A stretch of DNA of 64,000 nt from positions 1,269,001 to 1,333,000 of the forward strand of contig NZ_AP011952.1 in the NCBI RefSeq assembly GCF_000828575.1. The letters are read 5' to 3'. Made by a program: the position numbers and the translations under genes. The notes beneath the pieces were generated by a model. It ran no database searches. It was given only the letters and a program-made list of their open reading frames with translations, and was not told the DNA's origin. Below are positions 31,489 to 40,069 of the stretch, piece after piece. The stretch is from Methanothermobacter sp. CaT2. GTDB taxonomy: Archaea; Methanobacteriota; Methanobacteria; Methanobacteriales; Methanothermobacteraceae. Every line of letters begins with the position of its first letter. Positions within the stretch are counted from its first letter, which is position 1.

Positions 31489-32259
31489 ATGGGAGAGGTA
31501 ATTTCAATCATAAACCAGAAGGGTGGCTGTGGAAAGACAACAACAGCCGTTAATCTATCAGCAGCACTTTCCCTCCTTGACAGGAGGGTTCTTGTAATCG
31601 ACATGGACCCCCAGGGCAATGCAACCACTGGGTTCGGGATAAACAAGTCAGAACTGGAGTCAACAATATACACGGTCCTGAGCCGAAAGGCAGCACTGTC
31701 CTCTGTGATAATGCCTGCAGAGCTCCAGGACCTCTACATAGCACCCAGTAACATATCCCTCAGCGGTGCCGAGATAGAGCTCAGCAGTGAGATAGGATAC
31801 CATGCCATCCTCCAGGAGTCACTGGGGGATGTGAGGAATGACTTTGACTACATATTCATAGACGCCCCACCATCCCTGGGCATACTCACACTCAACGCCC
31901 TCGTGGCCTCTGACAGTGTCATAATACCCATACAGGCAGAGTACTATGCCCTTGAGGGCATGGCAGACCTCCTGAAGACAATGAACCTGGTGGAAGAACG
32001 ACTCCAGAGTCCCTGTCCGATAAAGGGGATACTGCTGACCCTCTACGATTCAAGGACACGACTTGCAAGGGACGTACAGAGGGAGGTTGAGAAGTTTTTC
32101 GGTGAAAGGGAGAACATCTTCAGGACAAGGATACCCAGGAACGTTCGCCTTGCAGAGGCCCCCAGCCACGGTAAGCCCTGCATAACCTATGACCCCGAAA
32201 GTACAGGTACAGAGGCCTACATGAAACTTGCAGCTGAAATACTTGAAATGGAGGGATAG
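31489..32259 (+). CDS. ParA/Soj-family chromosome-partitioning ATPase
   Basis: A 256-residue protein with the deviant Walker A KGGCGKTT (11-18), Walker A' MDPQGNATTGFG and Walker B IFIDAPPSLG. This is a chromosomal Soj-like ParA, without the HTH extension of plasmid type Ia ParA. In bacteria it moves ParB-parS complexes through nucleoid-bound ATP cycles. CAGGTGATGAG precedes the ATG. The next gene starts two bases after its stop and has a ParB-like N-terminal motif, so the pair is a candidate partition or positioning system. Confidence 0.93.
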   Translation: MGEVISIINQKGGCGKTTTAVNLSAALSLLDRRVLVIDMDPQGNATTGFGINKSELESTIYTVLSRKAALSSVIMPAELQDLYIAPSNISLSGAEIELSSEIGYHAILQESLGDVRNDFDYIFIDAPPSLGILTLNALVASDSVIIPIQAEYYALEGMADLLKTMNLVEERLQSPCPIKGILLTLYDSRTRLARDVQREVEKFFGERENIFRTRIPRNVRLAEAPSHGKPCITYDPESTGTEAYMKLAAEILEMEG

Positions 32260-32260
32260 G

Positions 32261-32554
32261 ATGACACAGAAGAAGGGCCTTGGAATGGGACTGGATGCAC
32301 TGATCCAGTCAAGGACAAGGAAGGAACCTGAAAAAGATACCGGAAAGGATGATGATGCACGCATCCAGGAGGTCATACGGGAAGTTAAGAAGAATCCCCG
32401 GGTTACCCTTTGGTCTGCAAGATCAGCAGCTGTTTTAAGGTACCTTAAAAAGACGCAGCCAGAATTCAGCATAAGCAGGGAGGCATCTGCCCTTATAGAG
32501 CAGGCGGTGAGGAATAAGTACCCTGATATATGGGAGCTGTTTTCTGAACTTTAG
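32261..32554 (+). CDS. Small ParA partner with ParB-like N-terminus
   Basis: A 97-residue protein. It starts MTQKKGLGMGLDALIQ, strikingly like the N-terminal KKGLGRGLDALI of bacterial ParB, the segment that contacts and stimulates ParA. The rest is not ParB: a charged linker (~17-45), then a small helical domain (TLWSARSAAVLRYLKK, SISREASALIEQAVRNKYPDIWELF) with no CTPase (GERR-type) motif and no HTH that I recognise. The C-terminal helices could be a histone-fold-like or dimerisation/DNA-binding domain. ATG 32261 follows GGAGGGATAGG, within the end of parA. Known: the bacterial motif. Inferred: that it serves ParA here. Confidence 0.7.
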   Translation: MTQKKGLGMGLDALIQSRTRKEPEKDTGKDDDARIQEVIREVKKNPRVTLWSARSAAVLRYLKKTQPEFSISREASALIEQAVRNKYPDIWELFSEL

Positions 32555-32580
32555 GCGCCCGTGGATCGCCCATGGCTGCT

Positions 32581-33693
32581 TCACTCCCTTCTATCTTTAC
32601 CCCATTCAGCCAGTGTGGACTGGAAGCCATCAAGGTATATGAATGGTTCTGCCCTATTCATCCTCACACCCATCTTTCTGAGCCTTTCAGGTGTGAGGCG
32701 TGTCCTGCTGCGCATCTCAATTATTCTCCTGGCAGACTTGGGACCGATCCCGGGGACCCTTATGATTTCATGGTAGGGTGCGCTCTCAAGGTCAACAGGA
32801 AAGATATCCATATCCATTGCAGCAGCATATTTCGGGTCAAGGTCCGTGTCAAGGTAGCCCCCACTGAACCTGAGTTCATCTGGACTGAAACCATAGGAAC
32901 TGAGGAGGGAATCTGCCTGATAAAGCCTAAGAACCCTCATAGGATCAGCTTCATCCCTGGATTCGAGGGGAGTGCCCTCCATGGGCTGGAAGCCGCTGAA
33001 GTAAACCCTTTTAATTGAGAAACGGTCATGGATCCACCCGACTCTTTTCACTATATCCTCATCTGTTTCATCAACGGCCCCAACCATGAGCTGTGTGCTC
33101 TGACCTGAGGGTGCAAGTTCGGGGTGCCTCTTCCGTAACCTGTGTATCCACCTCATTCTCCGGAGTATATCAACACCGTAATCCTTGGTTGATGAAAGCT
33201 CATCCAGGCCATCGGGGGTGGCTGTCTCGATGTTGATGCTCACACGGCTTGCAAGCTCCATGGCCCTCTTTATGCTATCCATGGAGGATCCCGGTATGAT
33301 CTTGAGGTGTATGTAACCACCATAGCCTTCCAGACGGAGGATCCTGAGGGTTTCTATGAGACGCTCCATGGTTTCATCCGGGTCGTGGCTGACACCGGAA
33401 CTTAGGAAGAGACCATCAACATATCTCCTCTCATAGTAGTCAAGGAATACCCTGGCAATTTCCTCAGGGCTGAGCTCCACCGGCATCTCGCATGAGCTGT
33501 TTATACAGTACCTGCAGTCATTGCAGCACCTGTTGGTGAGGAGCACCTTGAAGAGGGGGACCCTGCAGCCCCTGTAACTGGTGTAGTAGATGCCAGGGAC
33601 AGCTGTATTTCGCTGTGATGGGTCAGCACTGTAATCACACAGGTCAAACTGGGCGCTGTCACTTAGTACCTGGACCCTTTCACCGAGACTCAT
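32581..33693 (-). CDS. Putative DNA modification/repair radical SAM protein with HhH motif
   Basis: A 370-residue protein with a radical SAM CxxxCxxC in TNRCCNDCRYC, a radical SAM barrel, and a C-terminal helix-hairpin-helix (RVPGIGPKSARRIIEMRSR). It matches the family of predicted DNA repair/modification radical SAM proteins, usually paired with a uracil-DNA-glycosylase-like partner; no partner is seen in this window. The reaction is unknown. ATG 33693 lacks a ribosome site and lies about 25 bases from an AT-rich TTAATAG element, suggesting a leaderless transcript. It converges on the ParA pair. Confidence 0.8.
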   Translation of the reverse strand: MSLGERVQVLSDSAQFDLCDYSADPSQRNTAVPGIYYTSYRGCRVPLFKVLLTNRCCNDCRYCINSSCEMPVELSPEEIARVFLDYYERRYVDGLFLSSGVSHDPDETMERLIETLRILRLEGYGGYIHLKIIPGSSMDSIKRAMELASRVSINIETATPDGLDELSSTKDYGVDILRRMRWIHRLRKRHPELAPSGQSTQLMVGAVDETDEDIVKRVGWIHDRFSIKRVYFSGFQPMEGTPLESRDEADPMRVLRLYQADSLLSSYGFSPDELRFSGGYLDTDLDPKYAAAMDMDIFPVDLESAPYHEIIRVPGIGPKSARRIIEMRSRTRLTPERLRKMGVRMNRAEPFIYLDGFQSTLAEWGKDRRE

Positions 33694-34203
33694 GGAGGTA
33701 TATATGTGGAGGCTTCTATTAATTATTTTACCAGTACATGGACTGCCAGATTTTACCATTAGATTGGACTGCCAGATGACCAGAAATTAACCATTAAATG
33801 AGTTTTAATGACAGTTGGATATATGAACATTTTAACGGCTATTTCACAATTTAAACCACCGAATCAGGCACGAAATTCGAATCAGACCTCTAAATGATCC
33901 AGATGGATTTTGCAGCCTCTTTCAGTATAATCCATTGGACCATCGCAACCAGAAAGGAGCTTAAAATGACTTATTTTTCGAAAAAGACGATTTAGATTGT
34001 CAAAGAGGTTTAAAGGGGAAATAAAAATGACACATCCATTATCAGCATATTTGAAAAAGGATTAAAAGGTTTTAATTGAAAAAAAGAGTTTTATGATGCC
34101 TTATTTTTTGATTTGGAGGCAAAATATTTATATATGGCTTCGCAGTTATATTCCTACCATCCAGAGGGAACGATAAACGTATTTCTGGATTGGAGGCGGT
34201 ACA
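33694..34203. other. 510-bp AT-rich intergenic region
   Basis: No convincing protein or RNA gene is visible. It contains the promoter of the radical SAM gene at its left end and of the secreted-protein gene at its right end. A strong TATA box TTTATATATGG lies at 34127-34137, about 75 bases before the damaged downstream gene, and GGAGGCGG at 34191-34198 is its ribosome site. The stretch has several A-rich runs but no clear repeat. Confidence 0.6.
34127..34137 (+). promoter_or_regulatory. TATA box (TTTATATATGG) for the secreted repeat protein gene
   Basis: An archaeal TATA consensus preceded by GGCAAAA as a BRE-like element. The expected transcription start is about 34160, leaving a 40-base leader that contains GGAGGCGG. 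Confidence 0.6.
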
Positions 34204-34742
34204 ATTAAGCGATTTTTTATTACATCCCTGTTCCTCCTTCCCATGGTAGCAGCAGGTGTGGCTGCTTCCCATGATGCGGAGGATGGAAGAACTTTGTAAC
34301 CGTGAAGCCGGTTAAGGTTGCTGCAGCAAAGCACACCTACAAGAAAAAGAGGGTTCATACAAAGGCCTACTACAGGAAGAAGGTCTACAAGAAAAAGAGG
34401 GTTCATACAAAGGCCTACTACCGGAAGAAGGTCTACAAGAGGAAACACGTCAGGGTCTACAGACGCACATCCCGTGATGTGGGAGCATCTTACCACAGGG
34501 TAACTTCACAGTACGTTGAATCGGTGGGTAGATGTTCATGCTCACTCCACACAGACTACGCTGAACACAGGGCTGCCTTCAGGAACCACTGCCCCTTCTG
34601 TGGCAGGGACGGTACACTGAGGTATGAGAAGGGTCCCACCTGTCCAGAGGGTATGTGGGTATGCAGTCACTGTGACGCGGATTTCTGTCTTGTACATGGA
34701 AAGTCCCACACAGCAAGGGCAAGGTACCTTATCAGGTGCTGA
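34204..34742 (+). pseudogene. Secreted Lys/Tyr-repeat, Cys-rich protein, apparently frameshifted
   Basis: A signal peptide frame begins at 34204 with ATT (IKRFFITSLFLLPMVAAGVAAS), seven bases after the ribosome site GGAGG, and stops at TAA 34297-34299. A second frame, open from 34302 (GTG) to 34742, continues with FVTVKPVKVAAAKHTYKKKRV: a basic repeat region and a Cys-rich domain (CSCSLHTDY, NHCPFCGRDG, VCSHCDADFC) like zinc-ribbon tails of Methanobacteriales surface proteins. One extra A near 34290 would join the frames. Both an unusual start codon and a frameshift suggest decay or error. If only the second frame is made, the 146-residue product would lack a signal peptide. Confidence 0.7.
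34341..34436 (+). repeat. Two tandem 48-bp coding repeats
   Basis: Units 34341-34388 and 34389-34436 are nearly identical and encode KKKRVHTKAYYRKKVY twice. A degenerate third partial unit follows. Such Lys/Tyr-rich repeats are typical of cell-wall-associating extensions. Confidence 0.9.
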
Positions 34743-34874
34743 TGCAGTCTCTAAACTCCATCATCTTCTGTCGGCCGCAGGGTATCTTACGGGGCTGATG
34801 CATTCCATCAGCTCCGGTCATTTTTCTCTGTTTGTTACAAATAATTTAAATAAATTGAGCGCTGACCATCATAC

Positions 34875-36218
34875 ATGAGAGTTGTACTTGCAGGGACAGG
34901 GAGTGCGGTTGGTAAGACCACAATAGCAACAGGGATAATGAAGGCGCTCTCAGGTAGAGGCGTGCAGCCCTTCAAGGTTGGCCCAGACTACATAGACCCA
35001 TCCTATCATACCATGGCCACCGGCAACACCTCAAGGAACCTTGACTCATTCTTCATGACAGAGGCCCAGATAAGGGAGGCATTCACAAGGGCCATGAAAT
35101 TATCAGGATCCAGGATGGGCATAATAGAGGGTGTAAGGGGATTATATGAGGGTATAAGCCCGATAGGAGATACAGGAAGTACGGCATCAGTTGCAAAGGC
35201 ACTCGATGCTCCGGTTGTCCTTATAATAAACTCAAGGAGCCTTGTTAAGAGCGCTGCAGCAATGGTCCTAGGATTCAGAAGCCTCGACAGGGAGGTTAAA
35301 ATAGAGGGCGTCATACTGAACCAGGTCAAGAACAGGAGGCACTACCTCAAGACCAGAAGGGCCGTGGAGGAACTGACCGGCACAGCGGTTATTGGGGGCA
35401 TACCCCGCAGCAGTGAACTCGAGGTTGAACAGAGACACCTCGGCCTTGTCCCTGCAGTTGAGAGGGATACCATAGCAGCCCAAATCGAGAAGTGGGGCCT
35501 TGCAATGGAGGAGTACATTGACCTGGAGGCCCTTCAGGATATAATGTCCTCCGCAGGGAAGATAAGGGGTGAAAGGCAACCTCTCTGGCAGAGGGGAAAC
35601 AGAAAGAGGGTTAGGATAGGTGTTGCCATCGACGAGGCCTTTAACTTCTACTACCAGGAGAACATTGAGGCCCTTGAGGACAACGCAGCATCTGTGGTTC
35701 CCTTCAGCCCCATACACGACGAGGAGCTTCCAGATGTTGACGCCGTCTACATCGGTGGGGGATACCCCGAGATCTTTGCAGCGGAACTTGAATCCAACAC
35801 CTCAATGAGGAAGTCCATCCAGAGGTTCCATGCAGATGGGAGACCTATCTTCGGGGAATGCGGGGGCCTCATGTACCTCATGAGTTCAATCGATGAACGT
35901 GAAATGTGCGGTGTTTTCCCACACCCCGCTGAAATGACAGGACGCGTCCAGGGATTGAGTTACGTGATAGCCGAGGCAGTGATGGATAACCTGATCACAG
36001 AGGCCGGTGATAAATTCAGGGGACATGAGTTCCACTACTCAAGGGTCCTGGGGGCTTCAGGCGGAAAATTCGCCTTCAGGGTCCTCCGGGGGAGGGGGAT
36101 AGTGGATTCCCTTGATGGTATCACATCAGGCTCATCCCTTGCAAGCTACATCCACATACATGCCGCATCCTGCCCACAGTTTGCTGCAAATTTCACAAGG
36201 AATGCCTGGGAGTTTTAG
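34875..36218 (+). CDS. cfbB: Ni-sirohydrochlorin a,c-diamide synthase (CobB/CbiA family)
   Basis: A 447-residue protein: N-terminal dethiobiotin-synthetase-like domain with the P-loop [15 protein letters not shown] and [12 protein letters not shown], and a C-terminal glutamine amidotransferase domain with nucleophile Cys in [12 protein letters not shown] and HEFHYS. In methanogens this enzyme amidates Ni-sirohydrochlorin for coenzyme F430; a role in cobyrinate amidation is the alternative, as the two are hard to separate by sequence. The ATG lies about 25 bases after AATTTAAATAAA, suggesting a leaderless transcript. Confidence 0.88.
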   Translation: MRVVLAGTGSAVGKTTIATGIMKALSGRGVQPFKVGPDYIDPSYHTMATGNTSRNLDSFFMTEAQIREAFTRAMKLSGSRMGIIEGVRGLYEGISPIGDTGSTASVAKALDAPVVLIINSRSLVKSAAAMVLGFRSLDREVKIEGVILNQVKNRRHYLKTRRAVEELTGTAVIGGIPRSSELEVEQRHLGLVPAVERDTIAAQIEKWGLAMEEYIDLEALQDIMSSAGKIRGERQPLWQRGNRKRVRIGVAIDEAFNFYYQENIEALEDNAASVVPFSPIHDEELPDVDAVYIGGGYPEIFAAELESNTSMRKSIQRFHADGRPIFGECGGLMYLMSSIDEREMCGVFPHPAEMTGRVQGLSYVIAEAVMDNLITEAGDKFRGHEFHYSRVLGASGGKFAFRVLRGRGIVDSLDGITSGSSLASYIHIHAASCPQFAANFTRNAWEF

Positions 36219-36258
36219 CATGGAGGGATTTCTGCTGATCCAGAAGGGGGGGCCATAA

Positions 36259-37338
36259 ATGAGGTTTGATGTGTTTTCACCATACTCAGTGGTGGCTGTC
36301 ATTATAATCTACCTTTCCCTGGCACTGACCGGAACCGGACTCGGCCTGAGGGGACTTGAACCACCTTCAGCCCTTTCCATCATATACATTGCCACCGGAA
36401 CGGTCGCCCTCATTGGAGGTGTTTACCTATCATCAGGGTTCAGGATAGGGAAGATAAGGACCCATGAAGGTTCCGAACCATTCCTCGTGGCTTTAGTGAT
36501 TGCCGGAATTCTCATCCAGGCAATTAACCTGTATCTTCTGGGGGGAATCCCACTCCTAAGCGGATACCTCAAGGCAAGGGCTGTCACAAAGTTATGGTTC
36601 ATCTCATACCTGTTATTCCTCCCATCCATCAACATACTCCTGGCAGCGTATCCACGGAGGAAATACTACATCCCCCTCATCATGGGGGCCATTCTCTTCG
36701 CCCTCACAGGTTACAGGACAACTGTGGTGGTCATACTCCTCAGCGGCACCATAACCCTCTACTATTCAGCCAGGCCCTCCTGGAGGGAACTGGGAGTTTT
36801 AATCTCTGCGCTTGCAGTTGCAGCTCTTCTTGTTGGCTACGTTGCAGTTAAATCCATTGAGTGGCAGACCTGGACCCTTAACCCGGTGGAACTTCTCCTC
36901 TACAGGGCAGGCTACACCCTCACAGTCTTTGACAGGATAATATCCCTGCAAGGTGCAACAGGCGGCAAACTTCTCTATTACACCCTGACAGGGTACATCC
37001 ACTCCACCGACCCCAGGGCAATCGTTGGGGAGGTTGTACTGGGTTACAGCCACTCCACAACATCCACGATTTTTGGACCATCCCTCCTCGATTTCGGATT
37101 ACATGCAATGCTTTTCCAGATGTTTATACTGGGCCTGCTTCTGGGGCTCATGCACCGAATTCAGGGAGTTCTCGACGGCTTTTTCACGGGTATATACTCC
37201 ATCATACTGGCCCAGACAATTGTATGGGTTGAAACGGGACCCACGGACCTTGTGGTCTGGGTATTCTACCTTATAGGATTCATATCAGCAATATACGTTC
37301 TCTGGAGGTGTTACTCTGAGGCTGGCAGTTGCAGCTGA
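36259..37338 (+). CDS. Polytopic membrane protein, oligosaccharide-repeat-unit polymerase-like
   Basis: A 359-residue protein with about ten membrane segments and a long loop (~residues 205-280) containing YRAGYTLTVFDRI and VGEVVLGYSHSTTSTIFGPSLLDFGL. This layout resembles O-antigen/oligosaccharide polymerases of the Wzy type. With the glycosyltransferase-like gene overlapping or abutting it, a role in surface glycan or pseudomurein-associated polymer assembly is likely. The family call is tentative. It begins 40 bases after cfbB and may share that transcript. Confidence 0.55.
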   Translation: MRFDVFSPYSVVAVIIIYLSLALTGTGLGLRGLEPPSALSIIYIATGTVALIGGVYLSSGFRIGKIRTHEGSEPFLVALVIAGILIQAINLYLLGGIPLLSGYLKARAVTKLWFISYLLFLPSINILLAAYPRRKYYIPLIMGAILFALTGYRTTVVVILLSGTITLYYSARPSWRELGVLISALAVAALLVGYVAVKSIEWQTWTLNPVELLLYRAGYTLTVFDRIISLQGATGGKLLYYTLTGYIHSTDPRAIVGEVVLGYSHSTTSTIFGPSLLDFGLHAMLFQMFILGLLLGLMHRIQGVLDGFFTGIYSIILAQTIVWVETGPTDLVVWVFYLIGFISAIYVLWRCYSEAGSCS

Positions 37339-38356
37339 AATGGCCCCTGCGAAGACATTCCACCCCCTGATGGAAGACACTGAACATGATTATCACTGCC
37401 TCTGTCATGGCGATGGTGTTAGGGAGATCCTTGATGGCCTCTGTTCACGATTCTATTCCATGGGTGCAGGCAGGAGCCGGTCAGGGAGGGCGGTTGAGGT
37501 TGGAGCACTTGTCCTGAGGGACATCATGAGGACCTGGAGGCACCTCGGGGTGATAGAGCCTGACCTGGTCCTCACATGTGGAAATGCCGGCGATGTCAGG
37601 AAGGCCATAGCAGCTTCACGTCTCAGGGGTATCGGTGTCCTCCACGTTGAACAGGATATCTACAACCCCATCGAGATGATAGCCTTCGCAGACATTGTAA
37701 CGGCACCTTCAGGACGCTACAGGGATTACCTTGAGGACCAGTACCTCCTTGAGAATGTTGAGGTCATCGGAGGATACCCCCACGCCCTCTATGTGAGCCG
37801 CCTCCAGATCGTAGACCCGGGGATAAGGGACTACACCCTCCTTGTACTTGGCGGGGACCTGAGGAGAAGGGACATACCGGAGGTGATCTCAGGGGTTGAA
37901 GCACTTGACAGGAGAGTCCTGGTTGTCCCGTTCCGTTTCAGCCCGGATTATGTCAGGAGCTTTGTAAAATCTGGCAACGTGGAGGTACTTGAGGGCTTCG
38001 TTGACCTTCCCTCCCTCATGAGCGCCGCTGACCTCATGGTATACGGTGCCGGAATGGGCATCACAATCGAGGCGGCGGTACTGGGTGTCCCCTCCATCAA
38101 GATTAAGGGCTTCCACGGGAGGCATGCCAGTGTTGACCTCGCCGGTGAGGTGGGGATACCGGTTGCTGATGCTGGTGATCTGAGGGATGTGGTGGATGAT
38201 GTCAGACCACCAGCAGCATCAGACATTGTCAGAAACGCTGAAGCTGCTTTAAGCAAGCTTTCAGAACTTGTAGAAGATTTTAATGAATTTGCCGGTCCCA
38301 GAGGTGGTTTTAAGTCCATGAAACGAATCTGGGATGCCCGCAAACATTTCAGGTAG
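37316..38356 (+). CDS. Glycosyltransferase-like protein (GT-B fold / DUF354 type), probable CTG start
   Basis: A protein of 346 residues if started at CTG 37316, or 338 from ATG 37340. The ribosome site GGAGGTG at 37304-37310 sits five bases before CTG, and reading from there gives MRLAVAAEMAPAKTFHPLM, a natural beta-strand start for a GT-B fold. ATG 37340 has no ribosome site. The body shows two Rossmann-like halves and GAGMGITIEAAVLGVPSIKIKG, a nucleotide-sugar-binding pattern seen in MurG/DUF354 proteins. It overlaps the end of the polymerase-like gene by 23 bases. Donor and acceptor are unknown. Confidence 0.65.
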   Translation: MRLAVAAEMAPAKTFHPLMEDTEHDYHCLCHGDGVREILDGLCSRFYSMGAGRSRSGRAVEVGALVLRDIMRTWRHLGVIEPDLVLTCGNAGDVRKAIAASRLRGIGVLHVEQDIYNPIEMIAFADIVTAPSGRYRDYLEDQYLLENVEVIGGYPHALYVSRLQIVDPGIRDYTLLVLGGDLRRRDIPEVISGVEALDRRVLVVPFRFSPDYVRSFVKSGNVEVLEGFVDLPSLMSAADLMVYGAGMGITIEAAVLGVPSIKIKGFHGRHASVDLAGEVGIPVADAGDLRDVVDDVRPPAASDIVRNAEAALSKLSELVEDFNEFAGPRGGFKSMKRIWDARKHFR

Positions 38357-38484
38357 GTTGTTCTGGCTGTCTGCGCACCTCTTCTTTCTGGTAGTCCTCT
38401 TCTCATATTCTCAGCTGATTGTTTCTCTGGAGATCCCTGAGGTTCTTCCATATTCCACAGATCACCAACATTTATTAATAACAT

Positions 38485-38502
38485 TTAATAATTAATTATT
38501 AA
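38485..38502. promoter_or_regulatory. 18-bp perfect palindrome in the C39-peptidase promoter
   Basis: TTAATAATTAATTATTAA is a perfect palindrome 29-46 bases before the ATG at 38531. It overlaps the position expected for the TATA box or start site. A related half TTATTAATAACA precedes it. It is a candidate operator for the downstream gene. Confidence 0.5.
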
Positions 38503-38530
38503 CATCAGTATTAAAATGGAGGTTTTTGTT

Positions 38531-38944
38531 ATGAGCACATCTCTGGGTGATGAGGTTATAGTCATGCAGAGCAGGAGCTACAGCTGTGGACCGGCAGCGC
38601 TTGCAACGGTCCTCAGAAACCTTGGAGTGAACTGTACCGAGGCAGAACTTGCAGAACTTGCAGGTACAGACGAATCAGGTACCACAATGTATGGACTGAT
38701 CGTTGCAGCAACTTCAAAGGGCCTGAGAGCAAGGGGAGTTAAAATGGAACTCAATGATCTTAGAAAAAACCACATAGTCTTTGTTAAGTATGGAGACACA
38801 TGTCACTACACAGTCATCATGTCCATGGATGAGAGAAATGTCACACTTGCAGACCCTGCACTTGGGAGGATCACAGTTAAGAGGGAGATATTTTCAAGGA
38901 TCTTCACGGGCAATGTCCTTGTTGTTGAAAGACCCTGTGATTAA
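38531..38944 (+). CDS. Stand-alone peptidase C39-type (papain-like) protein
   Basis: A 137-residue protein with the C39 core: catalytic Cys19 in SYSCGPAALATVLRNLG, a histidine in DTCHYTVIM, and the aspartate in TLADPALGRI. In bacteria the C39 domain cleaves double-glycine leaders of secreted peptides and is usually fused to an ABC exporter. Here it stands alone, with no signal peptide or transporter. GGAGGT precedes ATG 38531; an earlier ATG at 38516 overlaps that site and is unlikely. The substrate is unknown. Confidence 0.8.
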   Translation: MSTSLGDEVIVMQSRSYSCGPAALATVLRNLGVNCTEAELAELAGTDESGTTMYGLIVAATSKGLRARGVKMELNDLRKNHIVFVKYGDTCHYTVIMSMDERNVTLADPALGRITVKREIFSRIFTGNVLVVERPCD

Positions 38945-39112
38945 TAAATTCAATATTAAATTAAATGATTAAAATATTATTTATAATTTGAATTTTAACC
39001 ATCCGCATCCCAGCAACCGTGAAAAATATACTACTGATATAAAAGCTTAATCATAATCTTTAAATCATAAAATACTTAATAAGGTGCAAAATAATAAGAT
39101 TCTGGTGATCTA

Positions 39113-39943
39113 ATGGTTGTAAAAATTGGGATAATAAGATGCGGTAACATCGGGACCTCACCGGTACTTGACCTGTTACTAGATGAGAGGGCCGACAGGC
39201 CAAACATAGATGTCTGTGTGGTTGGTTCTGGTGCAAAGATGAACCCTGATGAAATTGAGAGGGCAGTACCCACCATGCTTGAAATGGACAGGGACTTTGT
39301 TATATTTATAAGTCCAAACCCCGGTGCACCGGGCCCTGCAAAGGCAAGGGAACTCCTATCAGAGGCTGACGTCCCTGCCATGATAATTGGTGACGCTCCA
39401 GGTCTGAGGGTAAAGGATGAAATAGAGGAACAGGGACTCGGTTACATCATAGTTAAGGCGGACCCAATGATAGGTGCCAGGAGGGAGTTCCTGGACCCAA
39501 CAGAGATGGCATCCTTCAACTCCGACGTTATAAAGGTTCTGGCGTTCACAGGTGCATACAGGGTCGTTCAGAACACAATTGATGCCATGATTGCCGATGT
39601 TGAGGCTGGAAAGGCTCCTGAACTTCCACAGGTTGTTATAGATACCGACGTGGCTGTTGAGGCAGCAGGATATGAGAACCCATATGCAAAGGCCAAGGCC
39701 ATGGCAGCATATGAGATAGCCACCAAGGTTGCAGATATAGACGTTAAGGGCTGCTTCATGGTGCAGGATCCAGACAAGTACATACCAATAGTTGCATCAG
39801 CACATGAAATGCTGGCCGCAGCAGCCAAACTTGCAGTAGAAGCAAGGGAGATTGAAAAGGCCAACGACACCGTCCTCAGGACACCACACGGTAAAGAGGG
39901 CGAAACATTAAGCAAAACTGATCTTCTGGCCAAACCAGAATAG
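39113..39943 (+). CDS. mtd: F420-dependent methylene-tetrahydromethanopterin dehydrogenase
   Basis: A 276-residue protein: KIGIIRCGNIGTSPVLDLLLDERADRPNI and VVGSGAKMNPDEIE are diagnostic. It catalyses reversible reduction of methenyl- to methylene-H4MPT with reduced F420, a central step of CO2 reduction to methane. GGTGATCTA precedes the ATG. A strong hairpin-T tract terminator follows. No ribosomal or methanogenesis neighbour is co-transcribed; it is a single-gene unit. Confidence 0.98.
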   Translation: MVVKIGIIRCGNIGTSPVLDLLLDERADRPNIDVCVVGSGAKMNPDEIERAVPTMLEMDRDFVIFISPNPGAPGPAKARELLSEADVPAMIIGDAPGLRVKDEIEEQGLGYIIVKADPMIGARREFLDPTEMASFNSDVIKVLAFTGAYRVVQNTIDAMIADVEAGKAPELPQVVIDTDVAVEAAGYENPYAKAKAMAAYEIATKVADIDVKGCFMVQDPDKYIPIVASAHEMLAAAAKLAVEAREIEKANDTVLRTPHGKEGETLSKTDLLAKPE

Positions 39944-39967
39944 ATCAGTTCTGGTTTTACTTTTTTT
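39932..39967 (+). terminator. Hairpin plus T-tract terminator after mtd
   Basis: A perfect 9-bp stem AAACCAGAA/TTCTGGTTT with an 8-base loop that contains the mtd stop codon, followed by TTTTTTT at 39961-39967. A bacterial-style intrinsic structure is unusual enough in archaea to note. Confidence 0.75.
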
Positions 39968-40069
39968 CTCCCTTTAATATAATTTTAGAGGTCTCAGCTG
40001 AAAAGACATCCACACAAGTTTTGAAGTTCCACAGCAAAATGAAGTGGGGATGGAGAGGTTCAGATTAAC

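Noticed and set aside
33694-34203. Hidden gene or ncRNA in the AT-rich gap
   Set aside because: No long frame with a start signal and no stable fold or conserved-looking GC-rich patch, which structured RNAs of thermophiles usually show.
34302-34470. Tandem 48-bp repeats as a possible CRISPR
   Set aside because: Only two in-frame coding units with no spacers; they encode a repeated peptide.
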